Source: Litoreibacter halocynthiae (GTDB lineage: Bacteria > Pseudomonadota > Alphaproteobacteria > Rhodobacterales > Rhodobacteraceae). From it: DNA of 64,000 bases. The stretch spans positions 310,001 to 374,000 of the forward strand of contig NZ_SOBH01000002.1 in assembly GCF_004365635.1 (NCBI RefSeq), read 5' to 3'. A program made the translations under genes and the position numbers. Below are positions 35,609-44,929 of this stretch, in pieces (position 1 is the stretch's first letter; every line of letters begins with the position of its first letter). A model generated the notes under the pieces. The model did not search any database. It worked only from the letters and a program-made list of their open reading frames with translations, and was not told where the DNA came from.

Positions 35609-35731
35609 TACAATAGCTCCCCAGCTAAGCTTCTGTAGTGCGTCAATTGTCAATTTGGATCAAGTACTAAGGATGAATTAATCCAAACAAGCGGAAAGAG
35701 GCAGCCCTTTGGACGGGGCTGCCTCCGGAAT

Positions 35732-36259
35732 TTAGCTGTCGCTGGCGTTACCGTGACCCGCACCGTGTCCAGCGCCATTGCCCTTCTTGCCATGTTTCAT
35801 CATGCCATGGCCTTTCATCGGCTTACGCTCCAGATCGACCGGCACCATCACTTCCATGTCGCCAGCCTTTTCGAAGGTCAGCGTCACGGAAACCATGGCA
35901 CCCTGCTCCAACGAGCCGTTCAGGCCCATCATCATCACGTGTTTGCCGCCACGTTCCATCTCGATCATCTCGCCCGCCGCAACGGGGAAGCCTTCCTCGA
36001 CATGGACCATCTTCATAATCCCGTCGCTTTCTAAGTGGGTGTGCAGCTCCACGCGTTTGGCCGCAGGGGACGCAGCACCGATGAGCCGGTCATCGCTGTC
36101 GCTCATATTCATCAGCGTGATGAAAGCCGCGCCGGTCTTGGCGTTGGCACTGGCGCTACGTGCATAGGAATCGGTGACCTTGAAGGCCATGTCACCCGCG
36201 AAGGCGGCGGTGGAGAGAGTGGCGGCAAGCATGGCCGCAGAGATAAGTTTCAAAGACAT
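35732..36259 (-). CDS. periplasmic copper chaperone PCuAC family
   Basis: A 175-aa protein. A signal peptide (MSLKLISAAMLAATLSTAAFA) precedes the PCuAC domain with ITLMNMSDSDDRLIGA, VELHTH and the Met/His copper site MXHVEE...KHVMMMGL. The C-terminus is a His/Gly/Lys-rich tail (HGMMKHGKKGNGAGHGAGHG) that could bind extra metal. PCuAC delivers Cu(I) to cytochrome oxidase Cu(A). It lies directly downstream of a DUF2946-like gene and behind an FnrL-type box. Confidence 0.9.
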   Translation of the reverse strand: MSLKLISAAMLAATLSTAAFAGDMAFKVTDSYARSASANAKTGAAFITLMNMSDSDDRLIGAASPAAKRVELHTHLESDGIMKMVHVEEGFPVAAGEMIEMERGGKHVMMMGLNGSLEQGAMVSVTLTFEKAGDMEVMVPVDLERKPMKGHGMMKHGKKGNGAGHGAGHGNASDS

Positions 36260-36315
36260 GGAATATGCCCTTTCGTCTGAATGAGTGTTTGTAGATTTGA
36301 GAGTTTTAGGCCAGA

Positions 36316-36660
36316 TCACCCAACAGGCGGGGCGCGGGCTTTCAGCGCGTCCTTGTCCATCCGGACATAGGATTGGCTGGCCTCGGCCAGCACCAGATCA
36401 ATCTTTTGCGCAGACCCGAGCAGCACCAAAAGCGGCGTCGGCCCTTCGGCCAGCACAACCATTGTGCAATCGGGGCAAACCGGCGCGGGGTCAACCTGCT
36501 CGCCATTGGCATCAAGCAGGATCGTTTGCAGGCCGGAGCCGTTGCAGATCACCACCGCCTGCGCGCCTGCATCGCGATCACGCATCACGGCCATGGCACC
36601 GGTGGTGGCAACCATGGTGAGCACAAGAAATGCTGCAAAGAGACGGCGAACGAAGATCAT
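36316..36660 (-). CDS. DUF2946-like small secreted/membrane protein
   Basis: A 114-aa protein with one N-terminal hydrophobic segment (FVRRLFAAFLVLTMVATTGAM) and a CPDC pair near residue 74 (PVCPDCTMVV). DUF2946-type proteins are often encoded with copper genes, and the next gene is the PCuAC chaperone (56-nt gap), so a role in copper handling is a reasonable inference. The start at 36660 is chosen for the signal sequence. The frame extends upstream. Confidence 0.62.
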   Translation of the reverse strand: MIFVRRLFAAFLVLTMVATTGAMAVMRDRDAGAQAVVICNGSGLQTILLDANGEQVDPAPVCPDCTMVVLAEGPTPLLVLLGSAQKIDLVLAEASQSYVRMDKDALKARAPPVG

Positions 36661-36722
36661 AAGGCTTTCAATACGATGCGTGAGCGACAGAGCCAATATG
36701 CCAAATCGCCCCTCACGCAACG

Positions 36723-36736
36723 TTGTCCCAGATCAA
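36723..36736. promoter_or_regulatory. FNR/FnrL-type box (TTGTC-N4-ATCAA)
   Basis: TTGTCCCAGATCAA matches TTGAT-N4-ATCAA at 8 of 10 half-site bases. Its centre is about 70 nt upstream of the DUF2946-like start codon, so a -41.5 placement would give a leader of about 28 nt. Control of the two copper genes by oxygen is a sensible prediction. Confidence 0.5.
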
Positions 36737-36744
36737 ACGAAATC

Positions 36745-36768
36745 GGCCCCGCCCGTAGGGGCGAGGCC
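36745..36768 (-). terminator. rpmB terminator hairpin
   Basis: A 10-bp stem (GGCCTCGCCC with GGGCGGGGCC on the minus strand, one G:U pair) closes a CTAC loop and is followed by GATTTCGTTT. It lies 26 nt beyond the rpmB stop and 9 nt from the FnrL-type box of the next gene. The T tract is imperfect. Confidence 0.65.
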
Positions 36769-36793
36769 GCTTCGAAAGCGATGTGCGTTGGCC

Positions 36794-37081
36794 TTAAGCT
36801 TCTGCTTGGGCTTTCGCGATATCTTTTTTGACTTTGAGCGCCTTGGAGGACAGCTCGGCGTCTTTGGCTTTTGCCATGAACGCGTCGAGGCCACCACGGT
36901 GGTCAACTGTGCGCAGGGCAGCAGCAGAAATGCGGAACTTGAAGCCGCGACCAAGAGTCTCGGACATCAGGGTGACGTCGTTCAGGTTCGGCAGAAAGCG
37001 ACGCTTGGTCCGGTTTTTAGCATGGCTGACATTGTTGCCAGTCATCGGGCCTTTGGCGGTGAGATCACATACGCGCGACAT
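36794..37081 (-). CDS. rpmB: 50S ribosomal protein L28
   Basis: A 95-aa ribosomal protein, full length for alphaproteobacteria. [21 protein letters not shown] and the basic TKRRFLPNL block are diagnostic. A monocistronic gene with its own terminator. The 200 bp upstream, to 37287, carry its promoter and no other gene that I can see. Confidence 0.97.
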   Translation of the reverse strand: MSRVCDLTAKGPMTGNNVSHAKNRTKRRFLPNLNDVTLMSETLGRGFKFRISAAALRTVDHRGGLDAFMAKAKDAELSSKALKVKKDIAKAQAEA

Positions 37082-37287
37082 GTGCGTTTCCTTCCGGGTC
37101 TTAAACAGATGAAGGCACCGCCCTTGCGATGCCCTGAATTCGGTCTGCGTGGAATAGGCGGAGATTCTTAGGGGGTCAAGTGGAGAATAGGTGTTTTGAC
37201 GCGGGAAACACCCTGTTTCTGACGGTTACGCAGCCAGAACTGCGACTCATCCACCATAAAGCTGCATTTAAGGGTCACAACACCCGT

Positions 37288-38247
37288 CTAAGACAGGCTG
37301 TCGAGCATTTTGGCAGCCGCACGATCAGGGGACAACGCGCCGTCAGCGACCTCTTGCGCAAGGGTTTTCATCGCCGCCGCTGCGGCCTTGTCAGAACTGA
37401 TCCGCGCCAAAAGCCCAGCGCGCACGGCCTCCTCGAACCAATGCACCCCTTGGGCCTTGCGGCGGGCATCCCAATGACCATGCTCTTTGCGCCAGTCGCT
37501 AAGCGCTCGCATGTCCTGCCATGCTTCCTCCAGCCCCAAACCCGTCAGCGCCGATACAATCCGCGCCTTGGGGAACCCGTCAGGGTCTTGCGCGCGCTTA
37601 CGCAGCAAGCGCAACGCACCGGTATAGTCGGCCTGCGTGCGCACCGCGGCGGACTTCAGGTCGCCATCGGCCTTGTTCACCAGGATCAGGTCGGCGATTT
37701 CCATGATGCCACGTTTGACGCCCTGCAACTCGTCCCCGCCAGCGGGGGCCAGCAACAGGATAAACAGGTCGGACATCTCCGCCACCATTGTCTCGGACTG
37801 GCCGACACCCACCGTTTCGATCAACACCACATCGAAGCCCGCGGCCTCGCACAAGGTCACCGCCTCACGGGTGCGCCGCGCCACGCCACCCAGATGGGAC
37901 TGCGACGGCGAGGGCCGGATAAAGGCATTCGGGTCGCGCGACAGCAGATCCATGCGGGTCTTATCACCAAGAATTGATCCGCCCGAACGTGTTGAACTGG
38001 GGTCCACGGCCAGCACCGCCACCCGAAGCCCCTGCCCCGTCAGATGCAGCCCGAACCCTTCGATGAAGGTCGATTTCCCGACACCCGGCGTGCCGGACAA
38101 TCCGATGCGCAAGGCTTGCGGCGCATCAACGCGCAAGGTGTCAATTAAGGCCAAAGCCTCCGCCCGGTGGTCGGCGCGTCCACTTTCCACAAGGGTGATT
38201 GCACGGGCCAAGGCCCGTCTGTCGCCGCCCCGTATCTTTGCCGCCAT
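37288..38247 (-). CDS. meaB: MeaB/ArgK-type GTPase, methylmalonyl-CoA mutase chaperone
   Basis: A G3E-family GTPase that protects and reloads B12-dependent acyl-CoA mutases. It has about 319 aa. The P-loop GLSGTPGVGKST is near residue 49. VDPSSTRSGGSILGDKTRM and ETVGVGQSE are the MeaB switch motifs. LVNKADGD is G4. ATG 38247 is chosen by comparison with family N-termini (AAKIRGGDRRALARAI). The frame stays open to a TTG at 38298, and TTG 38265 is also possible. No mutase gene is in the window. Confidence 0.92.
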   Translation of the reverse strand: MAAKIRGGDRRALARAITLVESGRADHRAEALALIDTLRVDAPQALRIGLSGTPGVGKSTFIEGFGLHLTGQGLRVAVLAVDPSSTRSGGSILGDKTRMDLLSRDPNAFIRPSPSQSHLGGVARRTREAVTLCEAAGFDVVLIETVGVGQSETMVAEMSDLFILLLAPAGGDELQGVKRGIMEIADLILVNKADGDLKSAAVRTQADYTGALRLLRKRAQDPDGFPKARIVSALTGLGLEEAWQDMRALSDWRKEHGHWDARRKAQGVHWFEEAVRAGLLARISSDKAAAAAMKTLAQEVADGALSPDRAAAKMLDSLS

Positions 38248-38370
38248 GTCTTCAATATGTTTCAAGGATGGGCGATCTTTCGCTTGTTTTCCCCGCAACT
38301 TGGGGTGTTATCCGGTGGTTTGAGGACCAATATGCCCCGAGAGGCATAAGTGATGCAACGAGGCTAAAAT

Positions 38371-39090
38371 ATGAAGCAGTTTTTTAAAATCTTGGGCGTT
38401 TGCGCCCTCCCCCTGGCAATGACCGCGCCCCAAATGGCTGCGGCTGACGGAACGACGGATGCCGTGTTCTCCGTCGCCATTCGCGGGATCACCGCAGGCA
38501 CCCTGACGGTCAAAGGCTCCGAGAACGGCGGCGCGTATAATGCCTCTGGCGTCTTGCAAAGCGGCGGGCTCGTCGGGTTGGTGGCCAAGGTGAAATACAC
38601 CGCCAGTTCCAGCGGACGGGTCAGTGGCAGCAATTTCAGCCCCTCCCGCTATGACGAGAAGGCCGATACCGGAAAGCGCAAATCCTCTGCCTCAATGACC
38701 TACAAGGGCGGTGTTCCTTCCGTGTCGGATTATGTGGCGGGGCCGAACGTGGTTAAACCGTCGACCCAGAAAGGCACCGTGGACCCGATGACCGCGCTCT
38801 ACGCGGCATTTCGTGACGTGAACAAGGACGAAGTCTGCAAGCTGAACGTGAAGATGTACGACGGCAAGCGGCGCTCGCAGGTGAAGCTGGCCACCCCGCG
38901 CGCCGAAGGGGATATGATCAAATGCGACGGCGAGTACCGCCGATTGGCCGGATTCTCGCCCGAAGACATGGCGGAAAAGGCACGCTTTCCGTTCAATTTG
39001 TTCTACGCCAAGACCGCCGATGGCCGCTACCGCGTGGAAAAGGTTGTGACCCACACGCTCTACGGCAACGCGGTGATGAAGCGGAAATAG
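38371..39090 (+). CDS. DUF3108 domain-containing periplasmic protein
   Basis: A 239-aa protein. The signal peptide runs to about residue 25 (MAAADG) and the mature protein matches DUF3108: FSVAIRGITAGTLTVKGS, then a beta-rich middle, then FNLFYAKTADGRYRVEKV near the end. The family is predicted to be an outer-membrane-facing beta-barrel-like or lipocalin-like protein. Function is unknown. It lies 31 nt upstream of hrpB. Confidence 0.83.
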   Translation: MKQFFKILGVCALPLAMTAPQMAAADGTTDAVFSVAIRGITAGTLTVKGSENGGAYNASGVLQSGGLVGLVAKVKYTASSSGRVSGSNFSPSRYDEKADTGKRKSSASMTYKGGVPSVSDYVAGPNVVKPSTQKGTVDPMTALYAAFRDVNKDEVCKLNVKMYDGKRRSQVKLATPRAEGDMIKCDGEYRRLAGFSPEDMAEKARFPFNLFYAKTADGRYRVEKVVTHTLYGNAVMKRK

Positions 39091-39121
39091 ACCTTCGCGC
39101 CAAGGCGCTGTATGCGGAGAC

Positions 39122-41539
39122 ATGAGCCTTCCGATTGAAGATGTAGTAGACGCCCTTGTCGGTCACATGACCGGCGGGGGCGTTTGCGTTTTGCAGGCCC
39201 CGCCGGGTGCGGGCAAAACCACGCGCGTGCCGTTGGCGCTGCTGGAGGCGGGTGCCTTTGACGGGCGGCTGATCATGCTAGAGCCACGCAGGCTGGCGAC
39301 ACGGGCGGCGGCGGAACGGATGGCGCAGAGTTTGGGCGAACCTGTGGGCCAAACCGTCGGCTACCGCATGCGCGGCGAGGCCAAGGTGTCGAAAACCACG
39401 CGGATCGAAGTGGTGACCGAAGGCATCCTGACGCGCATGATCCAGAGCGACCCTGAACTGACGGGCGTGGGCTGCGTGGTATTCGACGAATTCCACGAAC
39501 GCTCGCTGAACGGCGATCTGGGGCTGGCTTTGACGTGGGAGGCGCGGGGCGCGTTGCGGCCCGATCTGAAGGTATTGGTCATGTCGGCGACGTTGGACGC
39601 GGAGCCGGTGGCCGAGTTGCTGGGCAATGCCCCCGTGGTCACCTCCGACGGGCGTGCGCATCCGGTGGAAACGCGCTGGCTGGAGCGACCGCTGCATAAG
39701 GATACGCGGTTCGAAACCGCAGCGGCCGATCTGGTGAACCGCGCGGTGAGCGAAACCAAGGGCGGCGTCTTGGTGTTCCTGCCCGGCGAAGGCGAAATCC
39801 GGCGGGTGATGGGAATGCTCAATGTACCGAAAGGCGCTGTAATGCGCCCGCTGTTCGGCGCGTTGCCGTTCAAAGAGCAACGCGCGGCGATTGCACCGGA
39901 AGCGGGCGTGCGCAAGATCGTGCTGGCAACTTCGATTGCCGAAACCTCTTTGACCATCGAAGACGTCTGCGTTGTGGTGGACGCAGGCCGTGCGCGGCGG
40001 GCGCGGTTCGACCCCGGCTCGGGAATGTCGCGGCTGGTCACCGAGAAAGTCTCGCGGGCCGAGGCCACCCAGCGCCAAGGCCGCGCGGGGCGGGTTCAGG
40101 CCGGTATATGCTACCGGATGTGGACAAAGGCCGAAGAAGGCGCGTTGCCCGCGTTTCCCCCTGCCGAGATCGAGGCGGCAGACCTGACCGGCCTGACGCT
40201 GGAGCTGGCGAATTGGGGCGCAGCCCCCGCCGATCTGGCGTTCCTGACGCCCCCGCCCGAAGGTGCATTTGCCGAGGCGAAGGCCCTGTTGCAGATGTTG
40301 GGCGCGTTGGACGGGGACCGGATCACCGACCACGGGCGGGCCTTGGCCGCGATGCCGTTGCATCCGCGCTTGGGGCATATGCTGGCGATGTCCGGCGAAC
40401 GCGGCCCTGCGCTGGCGGCTTTGCTGGCAGAACGCGACCCGCTGGGTCGCAACGCAGGAACAGACATTGCAGCACGGATGAAACTGCTGGCCGGTGCCGT
40501 ACCCCCCCACGCCAATCGCGGCGTCATCGAGCGGGTGCGCGCGGAGGCCAAACGCCTCAAGCGCTTCGCAGGCAGCACCGAGCGCAGCTTGGGCGAGATG
40601 GCCGCCCTCGCCTATCCCGACCGCATCGGATTGCGGCGTCCAGGCAAGGACGCCCGATATGTGTTGTCGGGCGGCAAAGGTGCTGTGATCGACGGAAGCG
40701 ACGGGTTGGCAGGGCAACGGCTGATCGTGGCGCTCGATCTGGACGGCGACGCGCGAGAGGCCAAGGTCCGTCTGGCATGTGCCATCACCGAGGCAGAGTT
40801 GCGCGGGCTATATGCGGACCAGATCAAATGGGTCGAGCTGTGCGAATGGTCGAAACGCGACCGCAAAGTGCTGGCCCGCAGGCAGGAACGCTTCGGGGCG
40901 CTGGTCTTGGACGACCGCGCATGGAAGGACGCCGACCCAGACCACGTCGCGCAGGCGATGCTGGAAGGCATACGCCAGTTGGGCCTCAATGCGCTCAACT
41001 GGTCGAAGCCCGCCCGCTACCTGCGGGCGCGGATCCAGTATATGCGCGAAGGGATGCCGGACTGGTCCGACGCGGGGCTGCTAGACAGCCTAGAGCACTG
41101 GCTCCTGCCCTATCTGTCCGGCGTTCGCTCGGCGGAGGACCTGAAAGCTGTCAACGTGGCGGAAGCCCTGCGCGCGGCACTCAGCTGGGACCAGATGCAG
41201 ACGCTGGATTTGGGCGCACCGGCCAAGTTCACCACACCCTTGGGCCGCGATCTGGCGCTGGACTACGCAGACGGCGCCCCCGCCCTTGAGGTGCGCCTGC
41301 AAGAGATGTTCGGCGTCACGCAGCACCCGCGCACGGGGCCGGATCGTTTGCCGCTGAAAATCACCCTGCTCTCACCAGCCTCGCGGCCTGTGCAGGTCAC
41401 GACCGATCTGCCGGGCTTCTGGGCAGGCTCTTATGCCGATGTGCGCAAGGACATGCGCGCCCGCTACCCGCGCCACCCATGGCCTGAAGACCCCACCATC
41501 GCCGACCCCACCTTGCGCGCAAAACCGCGCGGGACGTAA
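39122..41539 (+). CDS. hrpB: ATP-dependent RNA helicase HrpB
   Basis: An 805-aa DEAH-type helicase. Motif I APPGAGKTTRVP lies near residue 24, DEFHERSL (motif II) near 122, SATLD (motif III) near 157, and QRQGRAGR (motif VI) near 318. The HrpB-specific C-terminal domain is present. The cellular role of HrpB is not well defined. It may be co-transcribed with the DUF3108 gene. Confidence 0.94.
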   Translation: MSLPIEDVVDALVGHMTGGGVCVLQAPPGAGKTTRVPLALLEAGAFDGRLIMLEPRRLATRAAAERMAQSLGEPVGQTVGYRMRGEAKVSKTTRIEVVTEGILTRMIQSDPELTGVGCVVFDEFHERSLNGDLGLALTWEARGALRPDLKVLVMSATLDAEPVAELLGNAPVVTSDGRAHPVETRWLERPLHKDTRFETAAADLVNRAVSETKGGVLVFLPGEGEIRRVMGMLNVPKGAVMRPLFGALPFKEQRAAIAPEAGVRKIVLATSIAETSLTIEDVCVVVDAGRARRARFDPGSGMSRLVTEKVSRAEATQRQGRAGRVQAGICYRMWTKAEEGALPAFPPAEIEAADLTGLTLELANWGAAPADLAFLTPPPEGAFAEAKALLQMLGALDGDRITDHGRALAAMPLHPRLGHMLAMSGERGPALAALLAERDPLGRNAGTDIAARMKLLAGAVPPHANRGVIERVRAEAKRLKRFAGSTERSLGEMAALAYPDRIGLRRPGKDARYVLSGGKGAVIDGSDGLAGQRLIVALDLDGDAREAKVRLACAITEAELRGLYADQIKWVELCEWSKRDRKVLARRQERFGALVLDDRAWKDADPDHVAQAMLEGIRQLGLNALNWSKPARYLRARIQYMREGMPDWSDAGLLDSLEHWLLPYLSGVRSAEDLKAVNVAEALRAALSWDQMQTLDLGAPAKFTTPLGRDLALDYADGAPALEVRLQEMFGVTQHPRTGPDRLPLKITLLSPASRPVQVTTDLPGFWAGSYADVRKDMRARYPRHPWPEDPTIADPTLRAKPRGT

Positions 41540-41604
41540 GCGGGCTGGACAGCACGGCACCTGCCGCTAGTGTTTGAGGCGACCCAAATTCGGAGGCCCG
41601 CATT

Positions 41605-43893
41605 ATGACACTCGCCAACAGCAAATTCGGCACCGCTCAACCCGTCAAACGGCGCGAGGACACGCGGTTTCTGACTGGCCATGGCCGCTATCTGGACGAC
41701 ACAGTGCCCAGCGGGGCGCTGTTCGCCTTCGTGTTCCGCTCCTCCGTGGCCCACGCCGAGATCACCGAGCTGGATATCACCGAAGCGGAAGCCGCAGACG
41801 GCGTGCATCTGGTCCTGACAGCTGACAGCTTCGAGGCCGCAGGTGGCACCAACAAAATGGGCGCGTCGATCATTTCCAACCGCGACGGCACCCAAGGTGC
41901 TGCCCCCGTGCGGCCCGTTCTGGCGACGGGGCGGGTGCGTTTCGTAGGTGAGCCGATTGCGATGATCGTGGCGGATACTCTGGAGCAGGCCAAGGACGCC
42001 GCCGAACTGATCGGCTTCGACTATGACGATCTGCCCGTACATATGGACGTCTCCGAAGGCGGCCCTGCCATCCACCCCGAGGCCCCCGACAATGTTGCCT
42101 ACGATTGGGGCATCGGTGATGCGGAGAAAACCGACGCCGCATTCAAAGCCGCAGCCTTCACCACCAAGGTCGAGATCGGCGACAACCGGATCATCGCCAA
42201 CTCCATGGAGCCGCGCGGCTGTTGGGCGGCGATCGAGGACGACCGTTTGCGCATGGAATACTCGGGCCAAGGGGTCTGGGGTCTGAAAGGCTCGCTCTCG
42301 TCCACGCTGGGGATCGACAAAACTGACGTGCATGTGACCACCCCCGACGTGGGTGGTGGCTTCGGGATGAAGGCCTTCGACTACCCCGAATATTTTATGG
42401 TCGCCCAAGCCGCCCGCACCCTTGGCCGCCCCGTGCGCTGGCAAGCGGACCGAACGGAGTCGATGCTGACCGACAATGCGGGCCGAGATCTGGTGTCCAC
42501 AGCAGAACTGGCCTTTGATAAAAACCACAAGATTACCGCCTACCGCGTCAACGCGGTCAGCAACATGGGCGCGTATAATTCGACCTTCGCACAGTTCATC
42601 CAAAGCGATCTGGCGTCCAAGGTTTTGATGGGTGGCTATGACGTTCAGGCGGCGTATTTCTCGAACCAAGGGATCTACACCAACACCACCCAAGTCGACG
42701 CCTATCGCGGCGCGGGACGACCCGAGGCGATCTATGTGTTGGAACGCGCGCTAGACTACGCCGCGCGCGAATTGGGCGTGGATGCGATGGAGCTGCGGCG
42801 CAAGAACTTCATACCGGCGGACAAATTCCCCTACACCTCGGTCACCGGTGAACTCTATGACGTGGGCGACTTCCACAAGGTGCTGAACCGCACCGAGGTC
42901 GAGGCCGACATGGCGGGCTTCACCGCACGCAAAGCCACCTCAGCCAAGGCGGGTAAACTGCGCGGGCTTGGCGTGTGCTACTACATCGAAAGCATCCTCG
43001 GCAGCCCCGATGAGACCGCCCATGTGGAGTTCGCGGATACCGGCCGCGTTAACCTTTACGTAGGCACCCAAAGCAACGGTCAGGGCCACGAGACCGTCTA
43101 TGCCCAGATGCTGCACGAATACACCGGCATCGACATCGACCTGATCGACGTCATCCAAGGCGACAGCGACCGTATCGCCACTGGCGGCGGCACGGGGGGA
43201 TCACGATCGGTCACCACGCAAGGCACGGCGAACAAGGCGGTGGCGGAAAAGACCATCGAGACTTTCCGGCATTTTGTCGCTGAACAACTGGGCGCACACG
43301 AAGTCGCATTCGAGGACGGGGCATTCCGCGCCGAAAGCTCCAACACCGTGATGACCTTGATCGAAGCGGCGGACGCTGCCCGCAACGAGGGCCGCGACGA
43401 CTTGCTCAACGTGACCGCCAGCACAACCCTGCCGGGCCGCTCTTACCCCAATGGCTGCCACGTGGCGGAAGTCGAAATCGACCCCGACACCGGCGTCACC
43501 GAGGTCGTGAAATACACCGTGGTCGATGATTTCGGCGTGCTGATGAACCCGATGATGGCCGAAGGCCAAGTGCATGGCGGCGTGGTGCAAGGCATCGGGC
43601 AGGCAATCAGCGAGCATGTGATCTACGACGAGGACGGCCAGCTTCTGACCGCCACCTTCATGGACTACGGGATGCCCCGCGCGGCGGATATGCCGATGAT
43701 CGACTTCCACTCGGAGCCTGTGCCATCCACCGCCAACGTGCTTGGCATGAAAGGCTGCGGCGAGGCGGGAACCGTGGGGGCCTTGGCCGCCGTCGCGAAC
43801 GCCGCGCTCGATGCCATGTGGGAACGCGGCGTGCGCCACGCGGACATGCCGTTCACCCCGCAGCGGGTCTGGCAAATGTTGGGCGGTACATAG
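41605..43893 (+). CDS. molybdopterin-binding large subunit, xanthine dehydrogenase/CO dehydrogenase family (orphan)
   Basis: A 762-aa Mo-hydroxylase large subunit. The N-terminal aldehyde oxidase a/b hammerhead domain starts KRREDTRFLTGHGRYLDD. The Mo-cofactor domain shows GGGFGMKAF and the active-site loop AYRGAGRPE near residue 370. This loop is the form II type, not the AYRCSFR of true aerobic CO dehydrogenase, so CO oxidation is unlikely. GGAGG lies 8 nt before the ATG. The iron-sulfur and FAD subunits are not in the window, so partners must be encoded elsewhere. A cupin and a methyltransferase follow without a gap. Confidence 0.88.
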   Translation: MTLANSKFGTAQPVKRREDTRFLTGHGRYLDDTVPSGALFAFVFRSSVAHAEITELDITEAEAADGVHLVLTADSFEAAGGTNKMGASIISNRDGTQGAAPVRPVLATGRVRFVGEPIAMIVADTLEQAKDAAELIGFDYDDLPVHMDVSEGGPAIHPEAPDNVAYDWGIGDAEKTDAAFKAAAFTTKVEIGDNRIIANSMEPRGCWAAIEDDRLRMEYSGQGVWGLKGSLSSTLGIDKTDVHVTTPDVGGGFGMKAFDYPEYFMVAQAARTLGRPVRWQADRTESMLTDNAGRDLVSTAELAFDKNHKITAYRVNAVSNMGAYNSTFAQFIQSDLASKVLMGGYDVQAAYFSNQGIYTNTTQVDAYRGAGRPEAIYVLERALDYAARELGVDAMELRRKNFIPADKFPYTSVTGELYDVGDFHKVLNRTEVEADMAGFTARKATSAKAGKLRGLGVCYYIESILGSPDETAHVEFADTGRVNLYVGTQSNGQGHETVYAQMLHEYTGIDIDLIDVIQGDSDRIATGGGTGGSRSVTTQGTANKAVAEKTIETFRHFVAEQLGAHEVAFEDGAFRAESSNTVMTLIEAADAARNEGRDDLLNVTASTTLPGRSYPNGCHVAEVEIDPDTGVTEVVKYTVVDDFGVLMNPMMAEGQVHGGVVQGIGQAISEHVIYDEDGQLLTATFMDYGMPRAADMPMIDFHSEPVPSTANVLGMKGCGEAGTVGALAAVANAALDAMWERGVRHADMPFTPQRVWQMLGGT

Positions 43894-44211
43894 ATGTGTG
43901 ACGCGTCAGGCACTGCTACCGGCACTGTCCAGATCGAAAACGCCCGCACCCGCGTGACCGAATGGCGGTTCAAGACACGCGGCGACAACACCGGCTGGCA
44001 CAGGCATGAATACGACTACCTGGTGGTGCCGCTGTTCGACGGCGCGTTGGAAATCCGGCTGCCGGATGGCGAGGTGATCACCGCCCCAATGCAAAACGGC
44101 GTGCCATATTTCCGCGAGTTGGGCGCCGAGCATGACGTGCTCAGCGCCAATGATTTCGAGTGCGCGTTCATCGAGATCGAGTTTCTGGAAGACCCCCGCA
44201 ATGACACGTGA
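43894..44211 (+). CDS. small cupin-domain protein
   Basis: A 105-aa single cupin. The first motif is seen as GWHRHEYDYLVVPLFDG with the metal-binding His-X-His pattern near residues 36-38, and ECAFIEIEFL near the end. It starts on the base after the large-subunit stop codon and overlaps the methyltransferase by 11 nt, so all three are one operon. The ligand is unknown. Confidence 0.85.
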   Translation: MCDASGTATGTVQIENARTRVTEWRFKTRGDNTGWHRHEYDYLVVPLFDGALEIRLPDGEVITAPMQNGVPYFRELGAEHDVLSANDFECAFIEIEFLEDPRNDT

Positions 44212-44839
44212 CCCGAACGGCAAACCCGACCTAGACGCCGCCTACGCACTGGAAACGCCAGACGATAACCGTAAGCTCTATGGCGACTGGGCCAAGACCT
44301 ACGACAAAAGCTTTGCGCAAAACATGGACTACCAACTGCCCGACCATGTGGCACGGGTATTTGCGGAACTGGGCGGGTCCGGTCCGGTGCTGGATGTCGG
44401 CGCGGGTACGGGGCTGCTCGGCGAAGCGCTAAACCCGCGCAGTGACGTGGTGATCGACGCGCTGGATCTATCCGCGGATATGCTGGCAGTCGCTGGCCAG
44501 AAGGGTATCTACCGCACTTTGATCGAAGCCGACCTGACCAAGACCCTGCCGATTGAGCCTGAACAATATAGCGGCATAGTCAGCTCCGGCACCTTCACCC
44601 ACGGGCATGTCGGGCCGGACGCTTTGGACAAGCTGATCGCCCTCGCGCGCCCTGATGCGCTGTTCGTCCTGTCGGTCAACGCGGAGCATTTCGAGGCGCG
44701 CGGCTTCGCGGCAAAGTTCGACGCGCTCGCCCCCAAGATCACCGGCTACCATATCCAAACTGTGTCGATCTACGGCGCGCAGGGTGACCGCGCCCACACC
44801 AGTGACAAAGGCCATCTGGCTGTGTTCCGTCGGGCGTAA
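44201..44839 (+). CDS. class I SAM-dependent methyltransferase
   Basis: A 212-aa methyltransferase. SAM-binding motif I VLDVGAGTGLLGEAL is near residue 62 and motif II DALDLSADML near 88. The N-terminal YALETPDDNRKLYGDWAKTYD is common in small-molecule and ubiquinone-like methyltransferases. ATG 44201 is within the end of the cupin gene. The longer frame starting at 44132 would be inside the cupin. The substrate is unknown. Confidence 0.9.
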   Translation: MTRDPNGKPDLDAAYALETPDDNRKLYGDWAKTYDKSFAQNMDYQLPDHVARVFAELGGSGPVLDVGAGTGLLGEALNPRSDVVIDALDLSADMLAVAGQKGIYRTLIEADLTKTLPIEPEQYSGIVSSGTFTHGHVGPDALDKLIALARPDALFVLSVNAEHFEARGFAAKFDALAPKITGYHIQTVSIYGAQGDRAHTSDKGHLAVFRRA

Positions 44840-44929
44840 CATGCATGAATAATATGTGAAGCACCTTGACTGGAAGCCGTTCTCGGGTCCTCCTAGGATT
44901 ATTAAAAGGTTCGAATTGGAGTGAGTAAC

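Noticed and set aside
39278-40717. Open frame of about 479 codons antisense to hrpB
   Set aside because: Overlaps the intact HrpB helicase completely, is Arg/His/Gln-rich and has no recognisable motif.
44905-44920. GGTTCGAAT resembling a tRNA T-loop
   Set aside because: No acceptor, D or anticodon arms can be built around it, and it overlaps the leader of the DUF2235 gene.
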